A stretch of 41,974 bases of DNA from NCBI RefSeq assembly GCF_900141985.1, contig NZ_FQZK01000037.1:1508-43481 (forward strand). Reading direction: 5' to 3'. Made by a program: the position numbers and the translations under genes. The stretch is from Nocardiopsis flavescens. GTDB taxonomy: Bacteria; Actinomycetota; Actinomycetes; Streptosporangiales; Streptosporangiaceae. The notes beneath the pieces were generated by a model that did not search any database, was not told the DNA's origin, and was given only the letters and a program-made list of their open reading frames with translations. Position 1 is the first letter of the stretch; the number at the start of each line of letters is the position of its first letter. Below, one piece after another: positions 40,764 through 41,974 of this stretch.

Positions 40764-40867
40764 GGGCTCGGTCTCTTCTCCGGTCGTCGTGTGTGCGGGG
40801 GCGGATGCGGGTGCCCTGGCTGGTTGTCGGGGTGGGCCCGCCCGGTGGGGGCGCCGGGCGGGCGGGG

Positions 40868-41080
40868 TCAGCCCGTTCCGGGGCTGGTGGTCCTGACCGT
40901 TTCGGGGACGAGGAGGGCTTCGACTTCGGCGCGGTGGAAGCGGCGGTGGCCGCCCAGGGTGCGGAAGGAGGTGAGTTTGCCGGTGTCGGCCCAGCGGGCG
41001 ACGGTGACGGGGGTGACGCGGAGCATGTGCGCGACCTCGCCGGAGGTGAGGGGTTCGGGGACCTGCTGTGGGCGGTTCAC
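40868..41080 (-). CDS. BldC-like MerR-type DNA-binding protein
   Basis: 70 residues, one helix-turn-helix with wing: LTSGEVAHMLRVTPVTVARW, then GKLTSFRTLGGHRRFHRAEV. The match to Streptomyces BldC, including the RTLGGHRRF recognition segment, is close by eye. BldC binds repeated sites cooperatively and controls development; the short size fits. The GTG start overlaps the stop of the upstream HTH gene (GTGA), so the two are translated together. Whether it is the true bldC orthologue or an accessory copy is uncertain; I lean to an accessory copy because of the tandem pair. Confidence 0.88.
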   Translation of the reverse strand: MNRPQQVPEPLTSGEVAHMLRVTPVTVARWADTGKLTSFRTLGGHRRFHRAEVEALLVPETVRTTSPGTG

Positions 41081-41358
41081 GGGGTGGCTCCTGCCTGGCG
41101 GAGGAGGCGGTCGACGTCGGTGCGCAGGAAGCGGTGGTGTCCGCTGGGGGTGCGCACGCCGGGGAGTTTGCCGCGCAGGACCCAGCGGGTGACGGTTTTG
41201 GCGTCGACGCCGAACAGGGCGGCGACCTCGCCGGGGGTGACCAGTTCGGGCAGGGGTGGGTCCGTGTGCGGGGGCAGCGGCGCGAGCCGGGACGGGGGCG
41301 GGTTCGGGGACAGCGGCGGGTTCAGGTTCGAGGGCAGGGGCGGGGGTTCGGTGTGCAT
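41077..41358 (-). CDS. Second BldC-like DNA-binding protein
   Basis: 93 residues. A Pro-rich N terminus of about 38 residues precedes the helix-turn-helix VTPGEVAALFGVDAKTVTRW and wing GKLPGVRTPSGHHRFLRTDV. It is clearly related to the downstream BldC-like protein, and the pair overlaps by 4 bases. Heteromeric or competitive action is conceivable. The ATG at 41358 has AGGAG at good spacing. Two stem-loops lie upstream. Confidence 0.85.
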   Translation of the reverse strand: MHTEPPPLPSNLNPPLSPNPPPSRLAPLPPHTDPPLPELVTPGEVAALFGVDAKTVTRWVLRGKLPGVRTPSGHHRFLRTDVDRLLRQAGATP

Positions 41359-41444
41359 CGGCTCCTGGTTCCTTGCCTTGCGGGTTGCGGGTCGGGGGTT
41401 GCGGCTGTGCCGGACGGCGGACGGACGGGTGGCATGCGGTGGCT

Positions 41445-41468
41445 CGGGCGCGGCCCGTGCCGCGCCCG
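41445..41468. promoter_or_regulatory. Hairpin in the leader of the BldC-like pair
   Basis: Perfect 10-bp stem (41445-41454 with 41459-41468), 4-base loop, about 90 bases before the start at 41358. May be a leader structure or an operator. Confidence 0.35.
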
Positions 41469-41524
41469 GGAAGAAGAACAGCGGTGAGGAGAGGCGAGAA
41501 GACAGCGGGAAGAGGTGTGTGGTG

Positions 41525-41561
41525 CCCGCCCGCCCGGGACGGGGGTCACCGGGCGGGCGGG
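41525..41561 (-). terminator. Hairpin after the right-edge gene
   Basis: Perfect 13-bp stem (41525-41537 with 41549-41561), 11-base loop, 13 bases past the stop at 41575. Probable terminator separating that gene from the BldC-like pair. A T/C-rich stretch follows in the minus direction. Confidence 0.6.
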
Positions 41562-41574
41562 GGCCTGTACGGGT

Positions 41575-41974
41575 TCAGGCGGGTGTGCGGTGTGTGGTCC
41601 ACACCGGTGTGTGGGGGTTGCCCAGCCACACCCGCTGGAGGGCGCGGCCCCGGTCCACGGTCAGCCCGAAATCGGAGAGGTCGGGCTCGCCCTGGGCTTT
41701 CCACCAGACCAGTGCGTCGGTGAACTCCGTCCACAGGCGCCGTGGCCCGGCCGACTCGACCCGCCCGTGGGCGTGCAGGCGCAGCCATGAGGGGCAGGAC
41801 GTCGAGCCGATCCACACGTGCGGCTCGACGGCACCGGTCTCTATGCGCATGCCGTATCCCCAGTCGGGCACGAGCAGGGACAGCAGGAGCGCCCGCTCCC
41901 CGTCGAGCCAGTCTTGGCGCGGATCGTCGACCACACGTTCGGTGTGCTCGGCGGGGGCGTCGGGCGAGGGTGCG
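41575..41974 (-). CDS. Partial gene, RiPP-type methyltransferase C terminus?
   Basis: The minus-strand frame stays open to the window edge (it reads APSPDAPAEHTERVVDDPRQ before the first GTG at 41934), so only the last ~132 residues are seen. LWTEFTDALVWWKAQGEPDL and DFGLTV...QRVWLG strongly recall the C-terminal domain of PCMT-like methyltransferases from actinobacterial ATP-grasp peptide maturase and FxLD RiPP systems. The SAM-binding part would lie beyond the edge. This is recalled family resemblance, not a search result. If correct, a RiPP cluster continues to the right. A 119-residue independent protein starting at GTG 41934 is the alternative. Confidence 0.55.
   Translation of the reverse strand, partial: APSPDAPAEHTERVVDDPRQDWLDGERALLLSLLVPDWGYGMRIETGAVEPHVWIGSTSCPSWLRLHAHGRVESAGPRRLWTEFTDALVWWKAQGEPDLSDFGLTVDRGRALQRVWLGNPHTPVWTTHRTPA

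Overview
The window is about 42 kb of very GC-rich (roughly 73% by eye) DNA with strong G/C third-position bias, frequent GTG starts and many 4-base ATGA/GTGA gene overlaps. Together with XRE-DUF5753/DUF397 cassettes, a BldC-like pair and a SigK/RskA locus, this points to a filamentous actinomycete. A Nocardiopsis-like genus is my best guess, from family knowledge and not from any search. The sequence looks chromosomal. I see no tRNA, rRNA, transposase, integrase or CRISPR array.

Layout. 1-944 holds no convincing gene. 945-7114 is a minus-strand run: a lipoprotein, dihydrolipoyl dehydrogenase (lpdA), a one-pass membrane protein, a large hypothetical and a winged-helix protein. 7417-9857 has a Cmx-like chloramphenicol-type exporter divergent from an alpha/beta hydrolase. 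10325-13713 is a whiJ-type regulatory cassette: on the minus strand an RsbW-like ATPase, a long low-complexity protein and a small protein; on the plus strand an XRE regulator and DUF397 protein, a possible DUF397 remnant and a strong terminator. 14122-18367 is an iron locus: an AraC regulator divergent from a siderophore-binding lipoprotein and two FecCD permeases, with an iron box and a pair of AraC-like direct repeats between them. A P-loop kinase follows.

19696-24225 is the most unusual part: five minus-strand genes, four of them chained by 4-base overlaps. They encode a WXG100-like small protein, an 848-residue protein, and three paralogous lipoproteins whose mature domain resembles the last ~115 residues of the 848-residue protein. 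I know of no described system with this architecture. 24417-26018 encodes an OmpA-domain lipoprotein.

26161-31819 is a SigK regulon-type locus: two paralogous membrane-anchored sulfite-oxidase-family molybdoenzymes, a FAS1 (MPT70/83-like) lipoprotein, ECF sigma factor SigK and anti-sigma RskA. A near-ideal SigK promoter sits just upstream of the second molybdoenzyme, which is probably leaderless. 31842-35148 has two MFS exporters. 35340-39339 has an Lrp/AsnC regulator (probably leaderless), an EamA transporter, an amidohydrolase and an acyl-CoA synthetase, the last three likely one operon. 39398-41974 has a two-domain VOC protein, a proline-rich repeat protein, two BldC-like DNA-binding proteins, and the 3' end of a gene whose C terminus resembles methyltransferases of ATP-grasp RiPP systems; such a cluster may continue beyond the right edge.
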